Under the pieces are notes generated by a model that saw nothing but the letters and a program-made list of their open reading frames with translations, was not told the origin of the DNA and made no database searches. The position numbers were made by a program, and so were the translations under genes. A stretch of 64,000 nt of DNA from Rhodoferax aquaticus (GTDB lineage Bacteria > Pseudomonadota > Gammaproteobacteria > Burkholderiales > Burkholderiaceae_C). Each line of letters starts with the position of its first letter. The first letter of the stretch is position 1. Location of the stretch: NCBI RefSeq assembly GCF_006974105.1, contig NZ_CP036282.1:372001-436000 (forward strand). The letters are read 5' to 3'. Positions 39,223-48,046 of the stretch are shown here, one piece after another.

Positions 39223-40932
39223 ATGTTGTCTGTAAAAATTGAACTGCTCGAAACCTTGGCGCATGCCTTGGACACTCTGTCACCCGGCGCAGGCGCTAAA
39301 GCGGCCTTTGAATCGCCCAAAGTGGCAGCCCATGGTGATTTCGCGACCACGGCGGCCATGCAATTGGCCAAGCCGCTCAAACTCAATCCCCGCCAATTGG
39401 CCGAAAACCTGTGCAATGCGCTGCGCGAAACCCCCGCGTTTAGCCAATGGGTAGACGCGCTGGAGATTGCCGGCCCCGGTTTCATCAACATCAAACTCAA
39501 GCCCGCGGCCAAGCAGCAAGTCGTGCGCGAAGTGCTCGCCGCTGCCGACAGTTTTGGTCAACAAGCCGCGCTGAACCAACGCATGCTGGTGGAGTTTGTC
39601 TCCGCCAACCCCACTGGCCCCCTGCATGTAGGCCATGGCCGCCAGGCGGCACTGGGCGATGCGATCTGCAACTTGTTTGCCACGCAGGGCTACAGCGTGC
39701 ACCGCGAGTTTTATTACAACGACGCAGGCGTGCAAATTGACACCCTCACCAAGAGCACGCAGTTGCGCGCTAAGGGCTTCAAGCCGGGTGACACCTGCTG
39801 GCCCACCGACCCAGATAACCCCGAGAGTAAGGCGTTTTACAACGGCGAATACATCCAGGACATTGCCGATGCCTTCAAAGCCCAAGCCTCCATCAAGGCA
39901 GATGACCGTGAATTCACCGCCAATGGCGATGTGGATGATTACGACAACATCCGCCAGTTTGCGGTGGCCTACTTGCGCAACGAGCAAGACAAAGACTTGC
40001 AGGCTTTCAACCTGCACTTTGACCAGTACTACCTCGAGTCCAGCCTGTACACCAGCGGCCGTGTGGAAGCCGCTGTGGGCAAGCTCGTGGGCAATGGCAA
40101 GACCTACGAGCAAGATGGCGCGCTGTGGCTCAAGAGCACCGACTACGGTGACGACAAAGACCGCGTGATGCGCAAGAAGGACGGTAGCTACACCTACTTT
40201 GTGCCCGACGTGGCCTACCACATCGCCAAGTGGGAGCGTGGCTTTACCAAGGTAGTGAACATCCAGGGCACCGACCACCATGGCACGATTGCCCGTGTGC
40301 GCGCTGGCTTGCAAGCTGCGGATGTCGGCATTCCCCAAGGCTACCCCGACTACGTGCTGCACACCATGGTGCGCGTGGTGCGTGGTGGTGAAGAGGTCAA
40401 GATCAGCAAGCGCGCGGGCAGCTATGTGACCCTGCGTGACCTGATCGAGTGGACCAGCCAAGATGCGGTGCGCTTCTTCCTGTTGAGCCGCAAACCCGAC
40501 ACCGAGTACACCTTCGACGTGGACTTGGCCGTTCAAAAGAACAACGACAACCCGGTGTACTACGTGCAGTACGCGCATGCGCGCATCTGCTCGGTGCTTG
40601 CCGCGTGGCAGGAACAAGATGGCGGCAATGCGGCAAGTTTGTCTGGGGTGGACCTGTCTGCGCTGCAAAGCCCGCAGGCCATGGCCCTGATGCTGCTCTT
40701 GGCCAAGTACCCCGAGATGCTCAGCGCTGCGGCTTCAGGTTTTGCGCCGCATGATGTGACTTTTTACCTGCGTGAACTCGCGGCTAGCTACCACAGCTAT
40801 TACGATGCTGAGCGCATCTTGGTGGATGACGTGCAAGTCAAGCAGGCGCGTTTGGCCTTGGTGGCGGCCACCGCCCAAGTGCTGCGCAACGGCTTGGCGG
40901 TGCTGGGCGTAAGCGCTCCGCAAAAAATGTAA
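39223..40932 (+). CDS. argS: Arginyl-tRNA synthetase
   Basis: 569 residues, class Ia synthetase. The HIGH-type motif lies in '[17 protein letters not shown]', the KMSKS-like loop in '[16 protein letters not shown]', and an N-terminal Add-1 domain and C-terminal anticodon-binding helices (DALR) complete it. Length typical. Followed after 8 bp by the SPOR gene, probably co-transcribed. Confidence 0.97.
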   Translation: MLSVKIELLETLAHALDTLSPGAGAKAAFESPKVAAHGDFATTAAMQLAKPLKLNPRQLAENLCNALRETPAFSQWVDALEIAGPGFINIKLKPAAKQQVVREVLAAADSFGQQAALNQRMLVEFVSANPTGPLHVGHGRQAALGDAICNLFATQGYSVHREFYYNDAGVQIDTLTKSTQLRAKGFKPGDTCWPTDPDNPESKAFYNGEYIQDIADAFKAQASIKADDREFTANGDVDDYDNIRQFAVAYLRNEQDKDLQAFNLHFDQYYLESSLYTSGRVEAAVGKLVGNGKTYEQDGALWLKSTDYGDDKDRVMRKKDGSYTYFVPDVAYHIAKWERGFTKVVNIQGTDHHGTIARVRAGLQAADVGIPQGYPDYVLHTMVRVVRGGEEVKISKRAGSYVTLRDLIEWTSQDAVRFFLLSRKPDTEYTFDVDLAVQKNNDNPVYYVQYAHARICSVLAAWQEQDGGNAASLSGVDLSALQSPQAMALMLLLAKYPEMLSAAASGFAPHDVTFYLRELAASYHSYYDAERILVDDVQVKQARLALVAATAQVLRNGLAVLGVSAPQKM

Positions 40933-40940
40933 GGTTTTCA

Positions 40941-41600
40941 ATGAAAAGGCAGGGCATGAAAAATCAGCGCGGCGGTACCTTCTTGGGCTTCGTCATCGGA
41001 GTCGTCTTTGGTTTGGGTGTTGCCTTGGCGGTGGCGGTCTATGTGACCAAAGTGCCCGTGCCTTTTCTGAACAAGAGCCAAAGCCGCTCCGCCGAGCAAG
41101 ACGTTGCTGAAGCCCAGAAAAACAAAGACTGGGACCCGAACTCGCCGCTGTATGGCAAGAACCCGGTCAAGCCCGCACCTGCGCCAGAGCCTGCTGCCGA
41201 CCCCAACGCCAAGCCTGCGGACGCTAAAGCCGAAGCCAAGCCCGATCCGAAGGCTGAACCTAAGGCAGCGGCAAAGCCCGATGCCAAGGCGGATGCCAAA
41301 GCGCCTTCCGCGGATCCCTTGGGTGATTTGGCCAAGGCCAAAATGGCCACCGCCGATGGTGAAGGGGTGAGCTACTTTGTCCAAGTTGGCGCGTTTAAAA
41401 CCTCCGAAGATGCAGAAGCGCACCGGGCCAAACTCTCGCTGAGCGGCATTGAGACCAAGGTGTCAGAGCGTGAGCAATCCGGGCGCACGGTGTTCAGGGT
41501 GCGCGTTGGCCCGTTCGAAAAAAAGGATGAGGCCGAGCGTTCCAAAGAAAAGTTGGACAAAGCCGGCCTAGACACTTCGTTGGTGCGCGTGCAGCGCTAA
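40941..41600 (+). CDS. SPOR-domain inner-membrane protein (FtsN-like)
   Basis: 219 residues: short cytoplasmic N-terminus, one membrane helix (about 13-34), an Ala/Pro/Lys/Asp-rich stalk with repeated 'PKAEPKA' units (about 70-125), and a C-terminal SPOR domain (about 145-219, 'YFVQVGAFKTSEDAEAHRAKL') that binds denuded peptidoglycan at the division septum. The architecture is that of FtsN. Immediately downstream of argS, as in related genera. Confidence 0.9.
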   Translation: MKRQGMKNQRGGTFLGFVIGVVFGLGVALAVAVYVTKVPVPFLNKSQSRSAEQDVAEAQKNKDWDPNSPLYGKNPVKPAPAPEPAADPNAKPADAKAEAKPDPKAEPKAAAKPDAKADAKAPSADPLGDLAKAKMATADGEGVSYFVQVGAFKTSEDAEAHRAKLSLSGIETKVSEREQSGRTVFRVRVGPFEKKDEAERSKEKLDKAGLDTSLVRVQR

Positions 41601-41658
41601 ACCCCGGAACTATTGCGACCCTTTGTGGTCACATTCCAAGCTTATGGAGATCTCTTAC

Positions 41659-42312
41659 ATGAAACGTCGTGAATTTACGCAAGTCGCTGCTGGTGCAGTC
41701 GCCGCTTCGGGCCTGTGGGTGGCACCTGCAGCCCATGCCCAGTTTAAAAAGCCTGAGGCCGGCACGGATTACCAAGTTCTAGATATCCGCGCGGCGGTGG
41801 ACGCACCCGCAGGCAAGATTGAAGTGGTCGAGTTCTTTTGGTACAACTGCCCGCACTGCAACGCGTTCGAGCCCACCTTGGAAGCGTGGGTCAAAAAGCT
41901 GCCCAAAGACGTTGCATTCCGGCGGGCTCCCGTCGCGTTTCGCGACGATTTTGTGCCCCAACAACGTCTCTACTACACGCTGGAGGCTATGGGCCTGTTG
42001 GACAAGCTGCACGCCAAAGTGTTTCAGGCGATCCACGCGCAGCGCCTGGATTTGTCAAAAGGCGAAGGCATCACCGCGTGGGTGGCCCAGCAAGGCGTAG
42101 ACAAGGCCAAGTTTGTGGAGCAGTACAACTCCTTCACGGTCGTTACCAAAGCCCAAAAGGCATCCAAGCTGCAAAATGCCTACAAGGTAGAAGGTGTGCC
42201 CGCCTTGGGCGTTGCAGGGCGTTACTACACGGACGGATCTATCGCGCGCAGCATGGAGCGCGCCTTGCAAGTGGTCGACGCTTTGGTGGCCGGTATTCGC
42301 GCCGGCGCTTAA
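41659..42312 (+). CDS. dsbA: Thiol:disulfide interchange protein DsbA
   Basis: 217 residues with a signal peptide carrying a twin-Arg-like start (MKRREF; ends AAHAQF). Active site CPHC at residues 64-67 in a thioredoxin fold ('EFFWYNCPHCNAF'), a DsbA-type helical insert, and cis-Pro in 'EGVPALGVAGRYY'. Introduces disulfide bonds into exported proteins, reoxidised by DsbB. Downstream of the SPOR gene on the same strand. Confidence 0.95.
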   Translation: MKRREFTQVAAGAVAASGLWVAPAAHAQFKKPEAGTDYQVLDIRAAVDAPAGKIEVVEFFWYNCPHCNAFEPTLEAWVKKLPKDVAFRRAPVAFRDDFVPQQRLYYTLEAMGLLDKLHAKVFQAIHAQRLDLSKGEGITAWVAQQGVDKAKFVEQYNSFTVVTKAQKASKLQNAYKVEGVPALGVAGRYYTDGSIARSMERALQVVDALVAGIRAGA

Positions 42313-42376
42313 GCGCTTCATAGGTTTTCGCGCTCTAAAAGGCGCGGACTTGGGCCGTCGCTGGGTACAATGCCCC

Positions 42377-43021
42377 ATGCGTTTTAGCAAGTTCCGTGCC
42401 TTTATGAAAAATCCCTGTTTCTATGTAATGTGGTCCTTGGCGATTGCCTTGGTGACCAGCCCGGTGTTTGCCGAAAAGGCAGACCGAGACAAACCTATGA
42501 ACATCGAGGCCGACGCATTGCGCTACGACGACCTCAAACAGGTGAGCATCTTTACAGGGCGCGTGGTGTTGACCAAAGGCACTATCCAAATTCGTGGCCA
42601 CCAAGTGGAGGTGCGCCAAGACCCCGATGGGTACCAATTTGGCCGCGTGATCGCCGCGCCTGACGCCTTGGCATTTTTTCGCCAAAAGCGTGAAGGTCTT
42701 GAAGAGTTCATTGAGGGTGAGGGCGAAACCATTGACTACGATGGCAAGGCAGACACCGTCAAGTTCACCAAAAAGGCGGTACTACGGCGCTTGCGTGGGG
42801 CTGTATTGGCAGACGAGATCACTGGTGGCGTCATCGTCTACGAAAACCTGACTGATATGTTTACGGTGGATGGCAACCATAGCAAAGGCGTTGCTGGTGC
42901 ACCCACTGGGGGCCGCGTGCGAGCCATGTTGACACCTAAACCCGATGCGGTGGCACCCGGTACAGGGGCTGCAGCGCCAGCACTGCGCGCGACCACGACC
43001 TTAGGAGCACCGGCCAAGTGA
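42377..43021 (+). CDS. lptA: Lipopolysaccharide transport protein LptA
   Basis: 214 residues. The signal peptide (ends 'TSPVFAE') and the OstA-like beta-jellyroll ('[30 protein letters not shown]') form the periplasmic bridge that carries LPS from LptC to LptD. The start could be the internal ATG at 42404. Its TGA stop overlaps the GTG start of lptB. The usual lptC gene is not next to it; dsbA precedes it instead. Confidence 0.93.
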   Translation: MRFSKFRAFMKNPCFYVMWSLAIALVTSPVFAEKADRDKPMNIEADALRYDDLKQVSIFTGRVVLTKGTIQIRGHQVEVRQDPDGYQFGRVIAAPDALAFFRQKREGLEEFIEGEGETIDYDGKADTVKFTKKAVLRRLRGAVLADEITGGVIVYENLTDMFTVDGNHSKGVAGAPTGGRVRAMLTPKPDAVAPGTGAAAPALRATTTLGAPAK

Positions 43022-43785
43022 GTGCGCATTCAGAAGTTGCCCCGGTGAGTAGTCTAGAAGCGCACCACCTGCAAAAGTCTTACGGCAAACGACAAGTCGT
43101 TAAAGACGTGTCACTGGCAGTGCGTACCGGCGAAGTGGTGGGCTTATTGGGCCCAAATGGCGCAGGTAAGACCACCTCGTTTTACATGATTGTGGGGCTC
43201 TTGCGAGCCAGTGCGGGCGACATCACCATTGATGGCCAGTCCATTGAGCACATGCCCATTCACCGCCGCGCACGCCTGGGCTTGGGGTATTTGCCGCAAG
43301 AGCAATCTATTTTTCGCAAGCTCAACGTGGAAGACAACGTGCGCGCCGTGCTGGAATTGCAAAAAGACGCCGACGGCAAGGCACTGAGCGGCGGTGAAAT
43401 TGAATCGCGCCTGACGGCTTTGTTGCAAGACCTGCGCGTCGAGCATTTGCGCGAAAGTCCTTCTTTGGCCTTGTCCGGCGGTGAGCGGCGGCGTGTTGAA
43501 ATTGCACGCGCCTTGGCCACCCGACCACGGTTTATCTTGCTGGATGAGCCATTTGCCGGTATTGACCCGATTGCGGTGATAGAGATTCAGCGCATCATCA
43601 ATTTCTTGAAGGGTCGCGGCATTGGCGTTCTGATTACGGACCACAACGTGCGTGAAACACTGGGTATTTGTGACCACGCGTACATCATCAGTGACGGCCG
43701 CGTGCTGGCGCAAGGCACTCCTACCGAGATCGTGGACAACGCAGATGTGCGCCGTGTCTACCTCGGCGAAAACTTCAAGATGTGA
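43018..43785 (+). CDS. lptB: LPS export ABC transporter ATPase LptB
   Basis: 255 residues. Walker [10 protein letters not shown], signature LSGGERRR, Walker B '[12 protein letters not shown]' and the switch His in 'VLITDHNV', all typical of LptB. Powers LPS extraction from the inner membrane with LptFG and LptC. The GTG start overlaps the lptA stop (GTGA), so translation is coupled. rpoN follows 115 bp later, a common proteobacterial order. Confidence 0.97.
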   Translation: MSAHSEVAPVSSLEAHHLQKSYGKRQVVKDVSLAVRTGEVVGLLGPNGAGKTTSFYMIVGLLRASAGDITIDGQSIEHMPIHRRARLGLGYLPQEQSIFRKLNVEDNVRAVLELQKDADGKALSGGEIESRLTALLQDLRVEHLRESPSLALSGGERRRVEIARALATRPRFILLDEPFAGIDPIAVIEIQRIINFLKGRGIGVLITDHNVRETLGICDHAYIISDGRVLAQGTPTEIVDNADVRRVYLGENFKM

Positions 43786-43900
43786 CCATGGCAAGTGTGC
43801 GCAAACGCTTCCTAGGCCTTGGCCCGCGAAGCGCCTTCTCTCGCTTAGTTTGGCCCCATGCCCCGTGCAGCCCTTTTAACGTCCGCAGGGTGGTTGTGAG

Positions 43901-45499
43901 ATGAAGCAAGGGCTTTCCCTACGCGTCTCGCAACACCTAGCGCTGACGCCGCAACTGCAGCAATCTATTCGCCTCTTGCAGCTCTCTACCTTGGAGCTAA
44001 GCCAAGAAGTGGAGCAGATGCTGGATGAAAATCCGTTTCTGGAGCTCACCCAAGACGAGGCTGTGCGTGAAGACTTTGGCATTGCCCAGGCTGATACGCC
44101 GGTGACGCGCGACGACCGGGAAGCCGAAACTGCTCCTACTTCTATAGCTGACTACGCAAGTACCACGAGCGCTGAGGCCACCAATGACGATGAAGCCACC
44201 CCGCTGTCTGCCGATGATGGCGTGAGTTGGGAGGGCGATGGCACCACCGACATGGCGCCGGACGACGGCGAATGGGGTGGTGAAGCCAAGGCCAGTACCA
44301 ACAACCTTGGTGATGATGGTGACTTTGACGCCACGGAGTTGGCGCGCACCCAAGAGTCTTTACAAGCCCATTTGCACCGCCAAGCGCTGCGCTTGCGCCT
44401 GAGCCCCACCGACACAGCCGCCCTGCGGTTTTTGATTGAGTCGCTCAACGACGACGGCTATTTGGATGAGCCACTGGAGGACCTTGCGCGTGGCTTGTGC
44501 GGCGGCGACTTGGATCAGCTCGATGATTTGGTTCACCACTTCACGGTCGCCCTGCACTTGTTGCATAGCCTAGAGCCCGTAGGGGTAGGCGCACGCAATT
44601 TGGGCGAGTGTTTGCGCTTGCAGCTCAAAGCCCTGCAGGCGGATGAGGATCTGAGCGATGAGCGCAGCGCCTTGCTGGCGGTGGCCGTGCGGATGTGCTC
44701 CCAGCCCATGGATTTGCTGGCTCGCCGTGACATCAAGCGCTTGGTGCAGCTGTGCGATGCCACCGATGCGCAAGTGCGCGAAGCCATTGCACTGATCGCG
44801 CGCTTGGAACCCAAGCCGGGGCGGCGTTTTGTGGACGTGCAGCGCAACATTGTGGTGCCCGATGTGCTGGTCGTTCCTGTGAGCAAGCGGCCTGGTGTAG
44901 TGAATACCAAGTTTCGGGTACTGCTTAACCCAGAGGTGATGCCGCGCTTACGAGTCCATGATATTTATGCCAATGTGCTGCGCAACCACCGTGGCGGCAA
45001 AGACACTGCCAGCCACGCTGCGCTGCAACAGCGCTTGCAAGAAGCCCGCTGGTTCATCAAGAATATCCAGCAGCGCTTTGACACGATTCTGCGGGTGAGC
45101 ACGGCCATCGTCGAGCGGCAAAGTAGTTTTTTTGTGCATGGTGAACTGGCCATGCGCCCCTTGGTGTTGCGTGAAATTGCGGATGAGCTGGGCTTGCACG
45201 AGTCCACCATCAGCCGGGTCACCACGGCCAAGTACATGGCTACGCCCTTTGGTACCTTTGAGCTGAAATACTTCTTTGGCTCAGGTCTGGGCACCGAGTC
45301 GGGGGGTAACGCGTCCAGTACGGCAGTGCGGGCCTTGATCAAACAATTCATCAGTGCGGAGAGCAATCTCAAACCGCTGTCCGACAACCAAATCTCCGAC
45401 ATGCTCAAAGAGCAGGGCATTGAATGTGCCCGCCGTACGGTTGCCAAATACCGCGAAGGGCTCAAAATTGCCCCCGCTTCGCTAAGGAAAGCCCTGTGA
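43901..45499 (+). CDS. rpoN: RNA polymerase sigma-54 factor
   Basis: 532 residues. Region I (residues 1-50, Gln/Leu-rich: 'LALTPQLQQSIRLLQLSTLEL') contacts activators; an acidic linker (about 55-145) follows; the core-binding and DNA-binding domains end with the RpoN box ARRTVAKYRE near residue 515. Directs nitrogen and motility regulons that need AAA+ activators. A copy of the 45-bp repeat lies in the acidic linker (44131-44175). Length is slightly above E. coli RpoN because of that linker. Confidence 0.97.
   Translation: MKQGLSLRVSQHLALTPQLQQSIRLLQLSTLELSQEVEQMLDENPFLELTQDEAVREDFGIAQADTPVTRDDREAETAPTSIADYASTTSAEATNDDEATPLSADDGVSWEGDGTTDMAPDDGEWGGEAKASTNNLGDDGDFDATELARTQESLQAHLHRQALRLRLSPTDTAALRFLIESLNDDGYLDEPLEDLARGLCGGDLDQLDDLVHHFTVALHLLHSLEPVGVGARNLGECLRLQLKALQADEDLSDERSALLAVAVRMCSQPMDLLARRDIKRLVQLCDATDAQVREAIALIARLEPKPGRRFVDVQRNIVVPDVLVVPVSKRPGVVNTKFRVLLNPEVMPRLRVHDIYANVLRNHRGGKDTASHAALQQRLQEARWFIKNIQQRFDTILRVSTAIVERQSSFFVHGELAMRPLVLREIADELGLHESTISRVTTAKYMATPFGTFELKYFFGSGLGTESGGNASSTAVRALIKQFISAESNLKPLSDNQISDMLKEQGIECARRTVAKYREGLKIAPASLRKAL
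44131..44175 (+). repeat. 45-bp dispersed repeat, copy inside rpoN
   Basis: TGCT, 9 bases, ATAGCTG, 20 bases, GCTGA; matches the intergenic copy at 22211-22255 at 34 of 45 bases. It is read in frame as about residues 77-92 of the sigma-54 region I/II linker ('APTSIADYASTTSAE'), which is non-conserved and can tolerate insertions. Confidence 0.75.
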
Positions 45500-46761
45500 A
45501 CCAACTCCAACTCTTTTTACCCTGCGCCGCCGGCGTAGAAGACTATCTGGCGCCTGAGATTCTGCAAATCACAGGTTTGCCACCGGGGTGCATTACCAAG
45601 CAGCGCGGTGGCGTGGCGGTGCGCACTTCGTTTGCCCATGCCATGCTGCTCAATCTGTACAGCCGCTTGGCGCAGCGTGTGCTGGTGCTCTTGTCGTACA
45701 CCGAGTACCGCAACGAACAAGACCTCTATCGCGCGGCTTGCGAAGTACCGTGGGAGCGCTGGTTCACACCCCGTCAAAGCATCAAGGTGGAAGTGACGGC
45801 CCAACACAGCCCTCTCACGTCCTTGAACTTTGCGGCCTTGAAGGTCAAAGACGCGGTGTGCGACCGGTTTCGCGAAAAAGCCAATGGCGTGCGCCCCGAT
45901 GTGGACACCCAGTGGCCCGATGTGCGCATTTTTGCCCACCTGACCACGGATGCGTGCTCGCTGTACATCGACACCTCGGGCGAACCCTTGTTCAAGCGCG
46001 GCTGGCGCGAAGACAAAGGCGATGCGCCATTGAAAGAAACCTTGGCAGCCGCCATGATTGCCGCCAGCGGCTGGGCCTCTGGAGAAGAGGACCTGCTGCC
46101 CTTGTACGACCCCTGCTGCGGCAGCGGCACCGTGGCCATTGAGGCAGCGCAAATCGCCTGCAATATTGCGGCTGGCAGCTTGCGGCGCTTTGCGTTCGAG
46201 AAGTACGTGCCTTTTCAGCCCCAAGCATGGGCTGCCCTCAAACAAGAGGCTGCTGCCAATGTGGTCAAGCCCGAGCCTGGACAAACGACCCTGATCTACG
46301 GCAGTGATGTGTCCCACCGTATGGTGGACTTTGCCCAGCGCAACGCAGAGCGCGCAGGTGTGGGCGATGTGATTGAGTTTCGCGGTGGCGATGCCTTGCA
46401 ACGTATGCCTCCTATAGAAGGCGGCGGCGTGATGGTGATGAACCCACCCTACGGCGAGCGCATTGGCATTGGCGGTGTAGCCGGGGAGGGCGAGCAAGCC
46501 CGTTTTGGCGCGCGGGAGTTGGCGCACACCGAAGACGGTGGCGAGTTCTTTAGCCAACTGGCCAGCCACTGGAAGAAGCACTACGCAGGCTGGAGCGCTT
46601 GGGTGCTCACGCCTGACCTCAAGCTGCCCGGAAAAATGCGTCTCAAAGAATCGCGCCGCGTGCCCATGTGGAATGGCCCACTGGAGTGCCGCCTGTTTCG
46701 CTTTGACATGGTGGCTGGCCGCGTGGGCAAAGACAAACCTGCGCAGGAACCCCGCGCGTGA
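45496..46761 (+). CDS. THUMP-domain SAM-dependent RNA methyltransferase (RlmL N-domain type)
   Basis: 421 residues starting at GTG 45496, overlapping the rpoN stop. A THUMP RNA-binding domain (about 40-160) precedes a Rossmann methyltransferase with 'LYDPCCGSGTVAIEAA' (SAM motif) and the catalytic 'VMNPPYGERIG' (NPPY). Resembles the N-terminal half of RlmL/YcbY, which makes m2G2445 in 23S rRNA. A tRNA m2G enzyme is a possible alternative. Its stop overlaps the start of the PIN gene. Confidence 0.88.
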   Translation: MNQLQLFLPCAAGVEDYLAPEILQITGLPPGCITKQRGGVAVRTSFAHAMLLNLYSRLAQRVLVLLSYTEYRNEQDLYRAACEVPWERWFTPRQSIKVEVTAQHSPLTSLNFAALKVKDAVCDRFREKANGVRPDVDTQWPDVRIFAHLTTDACSLYIDTSGEPLFKRGWREDKGDAPLKETLAAAMIAASGWASGEEDLLPLYDPCCGSGTVAIEAAQIACNIAAGSLRRFAFEKYVPFQPQAWAALKQEAAANVVKPEPGQTTLIYGSDVSHRMVDFAQRNAERAGVGDVIEFRGGDALQRMPPIEGGGVMVMNPPYGERIGIGGVAGEGEQARFGARELAHTEDGGEFFSQLASHWKKHYAGWSAWVLTPDLKLPGKMRLKESRRVPMWNGPLECRLFRFDMVAGRVGKDKPAQEPRA

Positions 46762-47177
46762 TCGTCATCGACACCAACGTGGTGTTGGACCTCTTCATCT
46801 TCAGCGACCCGGCAACACCTCCCTTGCGCGAAGCCTTGAGCACGGGCAGCCTGAACTGGATTGCCACGCAACCCATGCGTGACGAGTTGGAGCATGTGCT
46901 TGCCTACACGCACCTGCAGGGCCGTTTGGCGCATTACGGTTTGACCGCCGCAGACGTGCTGGCATGCTTTGATGCGCAAGTTCGCTTGGTGGAGGTCGCG
47001 GCCAAAGCGGTGGTGACCTGCAAAGACAAAGACGATCAAAAATTCATTGACCTGGCTGTGGCGCACCAAGCCATGCTGCTGAGCAAAGACAAAGCCGTAC
47101 TCTGCATGCGAAAGAGGCTGCTAGCCCTTGGTGTGATTGTGCAGTCAGCTATGCAAACAATAGCAGTCTCCGCCTGA
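46758..47177 (+). CDS. PIN-domain protein (putative toxin)
   Basis: 139 residues from GTG 46758, which overlaps the TGA of the preceding gene. PIN acidic residues are visible: Asp in 'VIDTNVVLD', Glu in 'MRDELEHVL', and Asp residues in 'CKDKDDQKFIDLAV', consistent with Mg-dependent ribonuclease activity (COG1569-type family). No antitoxin gene lies beside it, so it may be a solitary PIN protein. The last ~15 residues are encoded by a copy of the 45-bp repeat. Confidence 0.8.
   Translation: MIVIDTNVVLDLFIFSDPATPPLREALSTGSLNWIATQPMRDELEHVLAYTHLQGRLAHYGLTAADVLACFDAQVRLVEVAAKAVVTCKDKDDQKFIDLAVAHQAMLLSKDKAVLCMRKRLLALGVIVQSAMQTIAVSA
47121..47165 (-). repeat. 45-bp dispersed repeat, copy at the end of the PIN gene
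   Basis: Minus strand: TGCT, 9 bases, ATAGCTG, 20 bases, GCTAG, the exact family spacing. It covers roughly residues 122-136 of the PIN protein, on the strand opposite the gene. Confidence 0.75.
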
Positions 47178-47263
47178 GTCATCGGACTGGCAGGGGGTCT
47201 TGCGCGCAAGGCGCAGTGTGGCTACAGTGACCTAGGGATTTCCCTTAACTCTAGGAGCGCGGT

Positions 47264-48016
47264 ATGCAGAAATTTGTTCAGCGTTGCAAGCGGGGTGTAG
47301 TGGGTTTGGCTTGCATGACAGCAGTAGGCCTTAGTTATGCGGCGGAGACAGTCACCCTAGGAGCTGAGGATGACTGGGCCCCTTACAGTTCCAAAGTGGG
47401 TTCCGAAGCGCAAGGTTTTGCGGTGGACATCGTGCGCGAGGCCTTCAAGGCCGCAGGGGTCGATGTGAAGTTCTCGCCCGTGCCCTACGCGCGCTGCATG
47501 GCCGTTACCAAATCCGGTGAGCTGGCAGGCTGTTTTGACGCGGCACGCAACAGCACCTTAGAGAACGACTATTTGTGGCACGCCAAGCCGCTGTTCAACG
47601 CCAGGATCAATATCTACGCACCGGCAGACTCCAAAGAGTCAGGACTGACCCCCAAGAGCCTTGAGGGCAAAGTCGTGGGGGTGACCAATGGCTACGAGTA
47701 CGGTGACGAGTTCGACACCAACACCAAAATCAAACGCGATGTGGCCAACCAAGACGAGCAAGGCTTTCGCAAGCTCCTAGCCAACCGCGTGCCCTATATG
47801 CTGGCCTATGAAAAAGTGGCCAATGCCGTGTTCACCAAAAACAAAGAATTTGCGGGTAAATTCAAGGCAGTGGGGATCACTGCAGACCCGGGCTTGTACA
47901 TCGCCTTTAGCAAAAAGCACCCCGACGGTGCGAAATTTGTAGAGAAGTTCAACCAAGGATTTGAAACCATTGTGAAGAATGGCAAGTACAAGGCCATCGA
48001 AGTACAGTGGAAGTAA
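47264..48016 (+). CDS. Periplasmic solute-binding protein, amino-acid type (SBP_bac_3)
   Basis: 250 residues with a signal peptide ending 'GLSYAAE'. 'VTLGAEDDWAPYSS' starts the mature fold and 'GFAVDIVREAFKAAG' follows, as in polar amino-acid receptors. Two Cys in the lobe (ARCMAVTKSGELAGCF) could form a disulfide. No transporter genes flank it. A partner gene of similar type sits at 32480. Confidence 0.85.
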   Translation: MQKFVQRCKRGVVGLACMTAVGLSYAAETVTLGAEDDWAPYSSKVGSEAQGFAVDIVREAFKAAGVDVKFSPVPYARCMAVTKSGELAGCFDAARNSTLENDYLWHAKPLFNARINIYAPADSKESGLTPKSLEGKVVGVTNGYEYGDEFDTNTKIKRDVANQDEQGFRKLLANRVPYMLAYEKVANAVFTKNKEFAGKFKAVGITADPGLYIAFSKKHPDGAKFVEKFNQGFETIVKNGKYKAIEVQWK

Positions 48017-48046
48017 ACGGACGCCAAGTGGCGCCCACGGCGGGGC

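Noticed and set aside
39280..40668. 462-codon open frame antisense to argS
   Set aside because: Fully inside the unambiguous argS gene; no recognisable protein features.
48020..48040. Imperfect hairpin between the binding-protein gene and the GltB-like gene
   Set aside because: One mismatch, short stem and no T-run on either strand; not called a terminator.
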